Translations under genes and position numbers: made by a program
Part shown: positions 6,852 to 13,016 of the stretch, one piece after another
Layout of the letters: each line of letters opens with the position of its first letter
Position numbering within the stretch: position 1 is the stretch's first letter
Source of the DNA: Azonexus sp.
Lineage (GTDB): Bacteria; Pseudomonadota; Gammaproteobacteria; Burkholderiales; Rhodocyclaceae
Assembly (NCBI GenBank): GCA_030697085.1
Contig: JAUYQT010000812.1
Span: 1-13,016, forward strand
DNA length: 13,016 nucleotides
Direction: 5' to 3'
The notes under the pieces: generated by a model
Seen by the model: the letters and a program-made list of their open reading frames with translations, nothing else
Database searches by the model: none
Told to the model about the DNA's origin: nothing

Positions 6852-7868
6852 ATGAACCCCAACTGGCGCAGCTTTCTGGAGTCCGCCGACGGCGTCTTCG
6901 ACGGCGAAACTTCCGAAATTATCAACTTTAGCGATGCCGACGCCGAATTGCTGGCGGCCAGCCAGCAAACCGTCCTCGTTCCGCTCACCCATCTTGGCCT
7001 GATCGAAGCCAGCGGCGAGGAAGCCAAATCCTTTCTGCACAGTCAATTCACCAACGACATTAACCATCTGGGTGAAGGAACGGCCCAGCACGCCGGTTGG
7101 TGCACGGCTAAAGGCCGCATGCAGGCCAGCTTTCTCATCTGGCGTACCGGCGAAAACTATCAATTGGCGCTCGCCGCCGACCTGCAAGAAGCAGCGCAAA
7201 AACGTCTGCAAATGTTTGTGCTGCGCGCCAAAGTCAAATTAACTGCGCAGACCGACAACACGCTGCTGCTCGGCCTCTCCGGCCCACAAGCCGAAGAAGC
7301 CCTTAGCGATGCCGCCCTGCCCCGCCCAACTGAACCCATGAGCAGCGCCATCGCGGACGGCATCACGGTTATTCGGCTCGACGCAACACGTTTCATCATT
7401 GCCCTACCGGAAACTGCAACCGCTGCGTTGTGGAATAAGCTAACGGTGAAGGCACGGCCGGCCGGGGTTCCCGTTTGGCGCTGGCTTGATATTCAAGCCG
7501 GCTTCCCGCTCATCACACTGGCTACCAAGGAAGAATTCGTGCCACAAATGGCCGATTTCGAAAAAATTGGCGGCGTTAGTTTTCATAAGGGTTGCTACCC
7601 CGGCCAAGAAATTGTCGCTCGCACGCAATATCTTGGTAAGGTCAAGCGTCACCTTTATCGCCTGCGCAGCGAGCATGCCTTGAAAGCCGGCGACAGCCTG
7701 CACTCACCGGACAACCCTGACCAGGCCTGCGGCATGGTAATGACCGCAGCGCCTTCCCCAGCTGGTGGTTATGAGGCATTGGCCGTGGTCCAGTCCAATT
7801 TCTCGACCAACGTCCATCTTGGCGCCTTGGACGGCCCGAAAATTGAGGCGGCTGCGGTCAACCCGTAA
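6852..7868 (+). CDS. ygfZ: tRNA-modifying/Fe-S cluster protein YgfZ (folate-binding)
   Basis: 338 residues from the ATG at 6852, which has GGAG six bases upstream and follows the promoter. The frame stays open upstream to 6786, but that part overlaps the promoter. YgfZ (COG0354; IBA57 in mitochondria) has the glycine-cleavage T-protein fold, binds tetrahydrofolate, and supports Fe-S enzymes such as the tRNA methylthiolase MiaB. The signature K-G-C-Y-x-G-Q-E is complete at residues 246-253 (HKGCYPGQEIVART), including Cys248. N-terminal elements such as GEEAKSFLHSQFTNDI (55-70) and GWCTAKGRMQASF (82-94) also match. The next gene begins 12 bases after the stop, so the two are probably co-transcribed. 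Cytosolic. Confidence 0.93.
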   Translation: MNPNWRSFLESADGVFDGETSEIINFSDADAELLAASQQTVLVPLTHLGLIEASGEEAKSFLHSQFTNDINHLGEGTAQHAGWCTAKGRMQASFLIWRTGENYQLALAADLQEAAQKRLQMFVLRAKVKLTAQTDNTLLLGLSGPQAEEALSDAALPRPTEPMSSAIADGITVIRLDATRFIIALPETATAALWNKLTVKARPAGVPVWRWLDIQAGFPLITLATKEEFVPQMADFEKIGGVSFHKGCYPGQEIVARTQYLGKVKRHLYRLRSEHALKAGDSLHSPDNPDQACGMVMTAAPSPAGGYEALAVVQSNFSTNVHLGALDGPKIEAAAVNP

Positions 7869-7880
7869 AAGCAGGCAAAA

Positions 7881-8642
7881 ATGTGCTTGATCGTCATCGG
7901 CTGGCGGCGCCATCCAGATTACCCTTTGGTCCTCGCCGCCAACCGTGACGAGTTTTATGCCCGGCCCACCGCCATTGCGGCACGTTGGCCGGGTGCGTCG
8001 CAGGTCATGGGCGGCCTTGGTCTTGAAGCTGGCGGCACCTGGCTAGGGATTACCGAAACCGGACGATTCGCCGCCATAACCAATGTTCGCGAACCGCATA
8101 TGGAAAAGGGGCGTTACTCGCGCGGGCAATTGACGCGGGACTTTCTCCTCTCGGATAGCTCCGCGGCTCACTATGCCCAGCAAATTGATGGCAAGCAATA
8201 CTCAGGTTTCAATTTATTGCTTGGCGACGGAGCGTCGTTGATCTATTGCTCAAACCGGGATGGCGAGCCGCGCTCATTACCGCCTGGCATCTATGGGCTA
8301 TCGAACCATTGTCTCGACAGCCCATGGCCCAAACTGATGCAAGCCCGCGAAAGTTTCAGCCGGGCGCTACAGGATATGCCAAGGGAAGGAAAATTTTTCA
8401 ACCTACTGGCTGACCAAAGCATCGTCGCCGACAAAAATCTGCCAAAAACCGGCGTATCGCTCGCTTGGGAACGCCTGCTCTCAACCGTCTTTGTTCAATC
8501 CGAAAGCTATGGAACCCGTGCCTCGACAGTACTTTGGCAAGGTTCGGACGGAACGATCAGGTTGCATGAAAAAAGCTTCGGACCGTATGGTCACCCCATT
8601 CAATCCTCAGTGATTTCCACCTCACTACGACACTGCACTTGA
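7881..8642 (+). CDS. NRDE/TANGO2 family protein
   Basis: A 253-residue NRDE-domain protein. The N terminus is diagnostic: Met-Cys2, the putative N-terminal nucleophile or conserved cysteine of the family, then LVLAANRDEFYARPT with the naming Asn-Arg-Asp-Glu at 21-24. GGTWLGITETGRFAAITNVR (about 52-71), SGFNLLLGD and GIYGLSNHCLDSPWPK follow. The C-terminal YGTRASTVLW is also typical. Human TANGO2 and bacterial relatives have been linked to haem handling and lipid/acyl-CoA metabolism, but the reaction is unsettled. The gene sits 12 bases after ygfZ in the same direction, suggesting a shared transcript. The family is usually about 240-270 residues, so it appears complete. I see no terminator after it. 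Confidence 0.92.
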   Translation: MCLIVIGWRRHPDYPLVLAANRDEFYARPTAIAARWPGASQVMGGLGLEAGGTWLGITETGRFAAITNVREPHMEKGRYSRGQLTRDFLLSDSSAAHYAQQIDGKQYSGFNLLLGDGASLIYCSNRDGEPRSLPPGIYGLSNHCLDSPWPKLMQARESFSRALQDMPREGKFFNLLADQSIVADKNLPKTGVSLAWERLLSTVFVQSESYGTRASTVLWQGSDGTIRLHEKSFGPYGHPIQSSVISTSLRHCT

Positions 8643-8973
8643 TCAAACGCCTCAACCATATGACGGAAAAGTGCAGATAAATATAGCCAGGCAAGCCTGA
8701 GATAAGCCGTTCTGGCGCTTCCGGACTGCCGTGAATAAAGTAGTCAACGGTGTCGTTGAAAATTGTTGCCTGCAAGCGACCGTTAATTCATCAGGATACT
8801 GATTGACAGCTATGTGCAAGGCTCAATTTTGAGCTTTGCCGTAAAAACAGCGAGTAGCCGAAAAAACGCCTGCTATTCACCGTCGACCGTAACAGTCGCT
8901 TGATTCGTTTTTTGTTGGCGTTCGGTAAGCAAGTTGACGACTACACTGCCTTGACCCGGCCAGGGCTATGGCG
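8643..8973. other. 331-base gene-free stretch
   Basis: No convincing reading frame is present on either strand. A 72-codon minus-strand frame here begins at a TTG and runs into the end of the NRDE gene, so it is not credited. The only structure seen is a near-perfect inverted repeat at 8816-8839, with 11-base arms differing by one G-T and a very short centre. A TTGACA hexamer at 8803-8808 has no acceptable -10 box. The stretch could be remnants of degraded genes; nothing identifies their source. Confidence 0.4.
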
Positions 8974-9282
8974 TCAAACGCGAGAAATAGGGCGCACGAC
9001 CAAGACGTTCTTTCCCTGCAACGGGTTCCCCATGTATTCCAAGCCGACTTCTTCCGCGGAGACGAGTGCCAGTTCGACGCGTCCTTGATAGCGGGTTAAG
9101 AAGCGCTCAATGGTTTCACCTTCGTCGCATCCTCTCTGAAACTTCCAGAATCCGGCGACACTGGTCTCGGATGTGGGGCCGAACATGCTTAGTACGGCCC
9201 AGCCCTGGTGAGGGTTCTTGACCTTGTAATCGCTCATCGACTCCAAATGGGCGAGACCCGCAAGTTCTGAAAGTAAAGACAT
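8974..9282 (-). CDS. hypothetical protein, 102 residues
   Basis: I do not recognise this protein. The ATG at 9282 is preferred because GGAG lies six bases upstream on the minus strand (in ACGGAGCCACT). The frame stays open to 9369, but that extension is Cys-rich and looks untranslated. The product is soluble-looking, with no signal peptide or membrane helix. A short N-terminal helix (MSLLSELAGLAHLESM) precedes alternating strands (GWAVLSMFG, VELALVSAEEVG, KNVLVVRPIS) and a central acidic helix (DEGETIERFLTRYQG). The strand/helix pattern suggests a small alpha/beta fold. It stands alone between gene-free stretches on the 3' side of tRNA-Val, a common place for acquired DNA, but I saw no integrase or repeat to prove transfer. 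The RBS and amino-acid pattern make it likely real. Confidence 0.6.
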   Translation of the reverse strand: MSLLSELAGLAHLESMSDYKVKNPHQGWAVLSMFGPTSETSVAGFWKFQRGCDEGETIERFLTRYQGRVELALVSAEEVGLEYMGNPLQGKNVLVVRPISRV

Positions 9283-9606
9283 AGTGGCTCCGTGACACAC
9301 TTGTTCGGGGTTTCCGAATAAAGTACATTGATATTTCTGCGCCGCGCAGTTTACCCGAGGAGCTGCCATTCAGTGCGATTAGCCGCAGAAGGGCAGTTTT
9401 GCGGGAATTCGCAGAATTAGAACGGGCACCACATCAGCTGATGTTTTCAGCTTGCGTAATCTGCCGAGTTTTCGGCTGATCTACTGACCCGGACTTTCGT
9501 CGTCGCGTGGGGTAATTCAAATCACACCCAAGCGACATGGCCACGGGAGACGGCCTAGTGAAAACCTCATTCCAGAAACAAGTTTTCACATATTTTTCAC
9601 AGGCAA
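9283..9606. other. gene-free stretch with several palindromes
   Basis: No coding region is supported here. Structures seen are CTGCGC-C-GCGCAG (9337-9349), a perfect 14-base palindrome ACATCAGCTGATGT (9431-9444), a 5-bp stem GCCGA/TCGGC with loop GTTT (9463-9476), and an 8-base inverted repeat GTGAAAAC/GTTTTCAC with a 16-base loop (9558-9589). Any of these could be protein-binding sites or remnants of mobile-element ends; none matches a site that I can name. Confidence 0.45.
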
Positions 9607-9632
9607 CAAAAAGGCCACCGCAATGGTGGCCT
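9607..9632 (-). terminator. intrinsic terminator of tRNA-Val
   Basis: Read on the minus strand, this is an 8-bp stem AGGCCACC/GGTGGCCT (9612-9619 with 9625-9632) and a 5-base loop, directly followed by TTTTTG. It lies 15 bases beyond the encoded CCA end of tRNA-Val, as expected for a single-gene tRNA transcript. Confidence 0.85.
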
Positions 9633-9647
9633 AAGCGCTTGATTCAG

Positions 9648-9722
9648 TGGTGGGCGGTACAAGTTTCGAACTTGTGACCCCTGCCGTGTGAAGGCAGTGC
9701 TCTACCCCTGAGCTAACCGCCC
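9648..9722 (-). tRNA. tRNA-Val (anticodon CAC)
   Basis: A 75-base tRNA with a full cloverleaf: acceptor GGGCGGT/ACCGCCC, D arm GCTC/GAGC, anticodon stem CTGCC/GGCAG with loop TTCACAC, T arm ACAAG/CTTGT with loop TTCGAAA, discriminator A and an encoded CCA. The anticodon CAC reads GUG. The gene has its own promoter upstream and terminator downstream, and points away from gltX. Confidence 0.96.
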
Positions 9723-9737
9723 ACTGAAGAGGCGCGC

Positions 9738-9766
9738 ATTTAACCATAACTCAGGGGATGGGTCAA
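9738..9766 (-). promoter_or_regulatory. sigma70 promoter of tRNA-Val
   Basis: On the minus strand, -35 TTGACC (9761-9766) and -10 TTAAAT (9738-9743) are separated by exactly 17 bases. A GC-rich discriminator (GCGCGCC) follows, typical of stable-RNA promoters under stringent control. The expected start is near 9731, about nine bases before the mature tRNA 5' end. Confidence 0.8.
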
Positions 9767-9829
9767 ACGTGCGAACGCAGGTGCGTCGGATAAAATAGCT
9801 CTTTTTATTTCTGTATAGATTCCGTTCCC

Positions 9830-11227
9830 ATGAAGCCTGTCCGCACCCGTTTTGCCCCGAGCCCTACCGGTTATCTTCACATAGGTGGTGCTCGCACCGC
9901 ACTATTTTCCTGGGCCTTTGCCCGCCGTCATAGAGGCACATTCATTCTACGGATTGAGGATACCGATGTGGCGCGCTCAACGCCTGAAGCCGTGCAGGCC
10001 ATTCTCGACGGCATGCAATGGCTCGGCCTGAATCATGACGAAGGCCCGTTTTACCAAATGCAGCGAATGGAGCGCTACAAGGAGGCAATCCAGCAGATGT
10101 TGGCCAATGGCACCGCTTATTACTGCTACACGACGCGTGAGGAATTGGATACTTTGCGTGCTGAACAGGAAGTACGAAAGGAAAAGCCTCGTTACGACGG
10201 TCGCTGGCGGCCGGAACCTGGCAAAAAACTGCCCACTCCACCGGCAGGCGTGCCAGCGGTCATTCGCTTTAAAAACCCCAAGGATGGCGTCGTTGCCTGG
10301 GATGATCAGGTGAAAGGGCGGATCGAATTTGCCAATAGCGAACTCGACGATTTGATCATTGCTCGTGCCGATGGCACGCCGACATACAATTTCTGCGTCT
10401 GTATTGACGATTGGGATATGGGGATCACTCACGTCATTCGTGGCGACGACCATGTCAACAACACACCGCGCCAGATCAATATTCTCCAGGCTTTGGGCGC
10501 CGACATTCCGCAATACGCGCACCTCTCAATGATTCTTGGTGACGACGGCGCAAAGCTCTCAAAACGTCACGGCGCTGTTTCTGTGATGCAGTACGATGAT
10601 GACGGCTTCCTGCAAGAGGCTGTAATCAACTATCTGGCCCGTCTTGGCTGGTCACATGGTGACGAAGAAATTTTTAGCCGCGAACAATTTGTCGAATGGT
10701 TTGATCTCGACCACATCACTGCTTCAGCCGCCCAATTCAATACAGAAAAGCTGCTCTGGTTAAACCAGCTTTACATGAAGCAAATGCCCGTCACCGAACT
10801 CGCCATCAAAATCAAGGCGCGCCTGACTGCACGTAACATCAATACCGACACCGGAACCAATCTTGAGCAGGCAGTGACGCTCTATGTGGACCGTTGCAAC
10901 ACACTGAACGTACTAGCTGATGCGGTCGAGATTTTTTACACCCACGTCACACCCAACCCCGATCTGCTGGCTCAGCACCTGAGTGACGAAGCGCAGCCGG
11001 CGCTTGCGGATTTCGCAGCCGGTCTCGCCAATGTTGCCTGGGAAGCGCCAGCCATCAATGCACTGATCAAGGAAACAGTCACCCAACATGGCTTAAAAAT
11101 GCCGAAATTAGCTATGCCTCTGCGCGCTATTTTGACGGGACAGACTCAGACACCATCGGTTGACGCAGTCATTGTTTTGATTGGCCGAGAAAAAGCGATG
11201 GCCGCTCTGGCACAAAATATTAAATAA
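9830..11227 (+). CDS. gltX: glutamyl-tRNA synthetase
   Basis: A 465-residue class I synthetase that charges tRNA-Glu. The HIGH-type motif is [17 protein letters not shown] (8-24), followed by RIEDTD (41-46). The KMSKS-type motif is KLSKRHG (242-248), preceded by [10 protein letters not shown]. The anticodon-binding alpha-helical region fills the C-terminal third. The zinc-binding site of the E. coli enzyme (Cys98, Cys100, Cys125, His127) is largely absent: the aligned residues are Cys99, Thr101, Trp127 and Pro129, so this is a zinc-free form. The ATG at 9830 has no good Shine-Dalgarno sequence. Possible -10 boxes are TAAAAT (9791-9796) and TATAGA (9814-9819), neither with a clear -35. The promoter of the tRNA-Ala/Glu/Asp array starts 16 bases after the stop. 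Confidence 0.96.
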   Translation: MKPVRTRFAPSPTGYLHIGGARTALFSWAFARRHRGTFILRIEDTDVARSTPEAVQAILDGMQWLGLNHDEGPFYQMQRMERYKEAIQQMLANGTAYYCYTTREELDTLRAEQEVRKEKPRYDGRWRPEPGKKLPTPPAGVPAVIRFKNPKDGVVAWDDQVKGRIEFANSELDDLIIARADGTPTYNFCVCIDDWDMGITHVIRGDDHVNNTPRQINILQALGADIPQYAHLSMILGDDGAKLSKRHGAVSVMQYDDDGFLQEAVINYLARLGWSHGDEEIFSREQFVEWFDLDHITASAAQFNTEKLLWLNQLYMKQMPVTELAIKIKARLTARNINTDTGTNLEQAVTLYVDRCNTLNVLADAVEIFYTHVTPNPDLLAQHLSDEAQPALADFAAGLANVAWEAPAINALIKETVTQHGLKMPKLAMPLRAILTGQTQTPSVDAVIVLIGREKAMAALAQNIK

Positions 11228-11242
11228 AACTTGGAAGATCTA

Positions 11243-11271
11243 TTTACAAGGGCCTGTATGGTCCCTATAAT
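11243..11271 (+). promoter_or_regulatory. strong sigma70 promoter of the tRNA array
   Basis: -35 TTTACA (11243-11248) and a perfect -10 TATAAT (11266-11271) are separated by 17 bases. The discriminator GCGGCC is GC-rich, as in stringently controlled tRNA and rRNA promoters. The predicted start is near 11278, about 12 bases before tRNA-Ala. Reading through from gltX is also possible because no terminator lies between. Confidence 0.88.
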
Positions 11272-11289
11272 GCGGCCTTCTTTCGCGGC

Positions 11290-11365
<76 letters not shown>

Positions 11366-11389
11366 AAAGCGCGAAAGAAGATAGTCCGG

Positions 11390-11465
11390 GTCCCCATCGT
11401 CTAGAGGCCTAGGACACCGCCCTTTCACGGCGGCGACCGGGGTTCGAATCCCCGTGGGGACGCCA
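11390..11465 (+). tRNA. tRNA-Glu (anticodon TTC), copy 1
   Basis: A 76-base tRNA: acceptor GTCCCCA/TGGGGAC, anticodon stem CCGCC/GGCGG with loop CTTTCAC (anticodon TTC), T loop TTCGAAT, discriminator G and an encoded CCA. It is the substrate of the synthetase encoded just upstream. Identical to copy 2. Confidence 0.97.
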
Positions 11466-11493
11466 AGAATTTTGGCAGTAAAGTTTTTGCAGT

Positions 11494-11570
11494 GGAGTGG
11501 TAGTTCAGTTGGTTAGAATACCGGCCTGTCACGCCGGGGGTCGCGGGTTCGAGTCCCGTCCACTCCGCCA
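11494..11570 (+). tRNA. tRNA-Asp (anticodon GTC), copy 1
   Basis: A 77-base tRNA: acceptor GGAGTGG/CCACTCC, D loop with GTTGG, anticodon stem CCGGC/GCCGG with loop CTGTCAC (anticodon GTC), T arm GCGGG/CCCGT-type with loop TTCGAGT, and an encoded CCA. It follows tRNA-Glu after 28 bases. Identical to copy 2. Confidence 0.97.
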
Positions 11571-11611
11571 ACGATTTGGAAACTGGGTCACCCCGGTGTT
11601 TTATACAGACT

Positions 11612-11628
11612 AAAAACTTCGGTTTTTT
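11612..11628 (+). terminator. possible UUCG hairpin terminator between tRNA arrays
   Basis: AAAAAC/GTTTTT arms close on the very stable C(TTCG)G tetraloop, and the T-run itself continues to 11628. It lies 41 bases after the first tRNA-Asp. The A-T stem is weak, so termination may be partial and leave read-through to the second array, for which no strong promoter is seen. Confidence 0.5.
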
Positions 11629-11672
11629 ATCTGGGCTGAAAAGCCAAAGCAGGTCGGCTTCCTCTCGAAATT

Positions 11673-11748
<76 letters not shown>

Positions 11749-11787
11749 GGTGCCGACTGGTAGTTGTTGTTTTAATGTAACGTCCGG

Positions 11788-11863
11788 GTCCCCATCGTCT
11801 AGAGGCCTAGGACACCGCCCTTTCACGGCGGCGACCGGGGTTCGAATCCCCGTGGGGACGCCA
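11788..11863 (+). tRNA. tRNA-Glu (anticodon TTC), copy 2
   Basis: Identical to copy 1 over 76 bases, with the CCA encoded. It follows tRNA-Ala copy 2 after 39 bases of T-rich spacer unlike that in the first array, apart from the shared GTCCGG immediately before the gene. Confidence 0.97.
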
Positions 11864-11890
11864 AGAATTTTGGCAGTAAAGTTTTGCAGT

Positions 11891-11967
11891 GGAGTGGTAG
11901 TTCAGTTGGTTAGAATACCGGCCTGTCACGCCGGGGGTCGCGGGTTCGAGTCCCGTCCACTCCGCCA
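11891..11967 (+). tRNA. tRNA-Asp (anticodon GTC), copy 2
   Basis: Identical to copy 1 over 77 bases, with the CCA encoded. It is the last gene of the array and is followed eight bases later by a strong terminator. Confidence 0.97.
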
Positions 11968-11974
11968 ACATTTT

Positions 11975-12011
11975 AAAAGCCGTTGAATCAATCAGATTCA
12001 ACGGCTTTTTT
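11975..12011 (+). terminator. intrinsic terminator of the tRNA arrays
   Basis: A perfect 15-bp stem has arms 11975-11989 and 11995-12009, closing on a 5-base loop, with the T-run reaching 12011. On the minus strand the same stem is followed by TTTT, so it may also stop the convergent fpr transcript. Confidence 0.9.
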
Positions 12012-12068
12012 CATTAGTGATGCTATGTACCATGGCATTCCGGCTGGTTTTTGAACCAACCTCAGCTA

Positions 12069-12848
12069 TTACTTTTCAACAAAAGCCCGCTCAATTACAT
12101 AATCACCGAGTTCCCCGGTGTGGTGATGACCGACTCTGAAGCCGCGGCTATCCAGCATGGTGGCAGTGTCGGTGAGCATGGCCGGGCTGCCGCAGATCAT
12201 CGCGCGGTCGGTGGCCGGGTCGAGTGGTGACAAGCCAATATCGGCAAAGAGTTTTCCCGATTCGATCAGATCTGTGAGCCGACCTTCGTTACGGAAAGTC
12301 TCGCGAGTCACCGTCGGGTAATAGATCAGCTTTTCACGCACCGACTCACCGAAGAACTCATTGGTCGTCAACTCATGTTCGATATAGTCGTGGTAAGCCA
12401 ACTCATTGGTCCAGCGCACACCGTGAATGAGAATAATTTTCTCAAACTGCTCATAGACCTCGGGGTCATGGATCAAACTCATGAACGGCGCCAATCCAGT
12501 GCCTGTGGCAAACATGAAGAGACGTTTGCCTGGTTTGAGGTCGTGCAAAACCAGAGTTCCGGTCGGCTTTTTGCTAACGATGATCGGATCGCCCGGCTGC
12601 AAGTGCTGCAGGCGTGAAGTTAACGGCCCATCCGCAACCTTGATGCTAAAAAACTCCAGATATTCTTCATGGTTAGCACTGGCGATACTATAAGCGCGAG
12701 TTAAAGGTCGACCATTGACTTCGAGGCCGATCATTACAAACTGACCATTGATGAAACGCAGGCCCGGGTCACGCGTCGTACGAAATGAGAACAGCGTGTC
12801 ATTCCAGTGATGGACAGAAATTATTTTTTGGTTTCCAAGGGTACTCAT
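12069..12848 (-). CDS. fpr: ferredoxin-NADP+ reductase
   Basis: A 259-residue bacterial (subclass I, Azotobacter-like) FAD enzyme that moves electrons between NADPH and ferredoxin or flavodoxin. It is often tied to redox balance, Fe-S assembly or oxidative-stress responses. The FAD motif is RAYSIAS (51-57) and the dinucleotide-binding motif is ATGTGLAPFMS (114-124). MICGSPAM and the conserved C terminus YVIERAFVEK complete the pattern. The ATG at 12848 is chosen because MSTLGNQKIISVHHWNDTLF aligns with the N terminus of the Azotobacter protein. An in-frame ATG seven codons upstream (12869) is possible, and neither has a strong ribosome binding site. The gene is convergent with the tRNA arrays and its upstream region is close to an IS-like end. 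A hairpin at 12042-12061 lies just beyond its stop. Confidence 0.95.
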   Translation of the reverse strand: MSTLGNQKIISVHHWNDTLFSFRTTRDPGLRFINGQFVMIGLEVNGRPLTRAYSIASANHEEYLEFFSIKVADGPLTSRLQHLQPGDPIIVSKKPTGTLVLHDLKPGKRLFMFATGTGLAPFMSLIHDPEVYEQFEKIILIHGVRWTNELAYHDYIEHELTTNEFFGESVREKLIYYPTVTRETFRNEGRLTDLIESGKLFADIGLSPLDPATDRAMICGSPAMLTDTATMLDSRGFRVGHHHTGELGDYVIERAFVEK

Positions 12849-12918
12849 GGCTGTTTTCTCGGTAGTCATTGTTTACGCTTTGCAGCATAGTCGGTGCCGC
12901 TTACATATTTAAGCGGAT

Positions 12919-13016
12919 GTCATTGACCGGCATTATGGAGCCACCGATGATCGGCGTAATGGAGCCAGTTTGAAGAAGTAAAAACGGGCTAAATCGGGGC
13001 TTAAAGCGAGGTGGAT
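12919..13016 (+). mobile_element. probable left end of an insertion sequence (truncated by window)
   Basis: From TGTCATTG at 12919 the sequence holds the two direct repeats and then an AT-richer leader ending in GAGGTGGAT, a good Shine-Dalgarno sequence for a gene beginning just past the window. A TG-start end, multiple internal repeats and a transposase gene about 100 bases in match the plan of IS21-family elements. The family call is inference because no transposase is visible. The boundary at 12919 is a guess based on the TG dinucleotide. Confidence 0.4.
12925..12967 (+). repeat. two 19-base direct repeats, 24-base period
   Basis: 12925-12943 and 12949-12967 share the pattern GAYCGGCRTWATGGAGCCA (16 of 19 identical). 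Repeated short sites spaced in this way are typical of transposase-binding ends of IS21-type elements. They could instead be a tandem operator. Confidence 0.75.

Noticed and set aside
6669..7211. 180-codon minus-strand frame over the mltG/ygfZ divergent region
   Set aside because: It overlaps the strongly supported ygfZ and mltG genes and both their promoters, and resembles no family.
8557..8775. 72-codon minus-strand frame overlapping the end of the NRDE gene
   Set aside because: It starts at TTG, overlaps 86 bases of a confident gene on the other strand and shows no clear ribosome binding site.
8816..8839. Inverted repeat after the NRDE gene as its terminator
   Set aside because: It lies about 170 bases past the stop, has almost no loop and lacks a T-run on either strand.
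9283..9369. N-terminal extension of the 102-residue hypothetical protein to 9369
   Set aside because: The inner ATG at 9282 has a good GGAG site and the extension is Cys-rich and contains a strong palindrome, more like non-coding DNA.
9648..9722. tRNA-Val as a proven integration site
   Set aside because: No direct repeat of the tRNA 3' end was found in the neighbouring kilobase and no integrase gene is visible, so only a suspicion can be stated.
8643..9829. CRISPR array or toxin-antitoxin pair in the gene-poor stretch
   Set aside because: No regularly spaced repeats and only one credible small gene are present. The palindromes differ from one another.

Overview
The window is bacterial chromosome, most likely from a betaproteobacterium of the Rhodocyclales type (Dechloromonas/Azonexus-like). 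This rests on the moderately GC-rich, densely packed genes, the mltG-tmk-holB-pilZ-tatD gene order, and a ferredoxin-NADP reductase that closely resembles those of Azotobacter and Pseudomonas. The taxonomic placement is inference from gene content, not from a search.

Layout. (1) 1-2170, plus strand: the last 23 codons of a hydrophobic protein, then a translationally coupled pair encoding AmmeMemoRadiSam system proteins B (MEMO family) and A (AMMECR1 family), then a small divergent alpha/beta hydrolase. (2) 2320-6759, minus strand: a compact six-gene operon read mltG > tmk > holB > pilZ > tatD-family nuclease (ycfH) > secreted ankyrin-repeat protein. Four of its five junctions are closed by 4-base start/stop overlaps or a 6-base gap. 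It joins peptidoglycan strand termination, dTTP synthesis, the DNA polymerase III clamp loader and type IV pilus assembly. (3) 6795-8642, plus strand, divergent from mltG: ygfZ (Fe-S cluster/folate) and an NRDE/TANGO2-family protein. (4) 8643-9647: a gene-poor stretch with one unrecognised 102-residue gene on the minus strand and several palindromes. It lies on the 3' side of a tRNA-Val(CAC) gene that has a clear promoter and terminator. (5) 9830-11227: gltX, glutamyl-tRNA synthetase. (6) 11243-12011: a promoter and two successive tRNA-Ala(GGC)-tRNA-Glu(TTC)-tRNA-Asp(GTC) arrays, so the synthetase is followed by two copies of its own substrate tRNA. A strong terminator closes the arrays. (7) 12069-12848, minus strand: fpr, ferredoxin-NADP reductase. 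(8) 12919-13016: two 19-base direct repeats that look like the end of an insertion sequence running out of the window.

Most of the window is housekeeping DNA, and I see no complete new defence or biosynthetic system. The items most worth a second look are the duplicated tRNA arrays, the IS-like end, the orphan gene beside tRNA-Val, the periplasmic ankyrin protein at the end of the replication/pilus operon, and the AmmeMemo pair seen here without its radical SAM partner.
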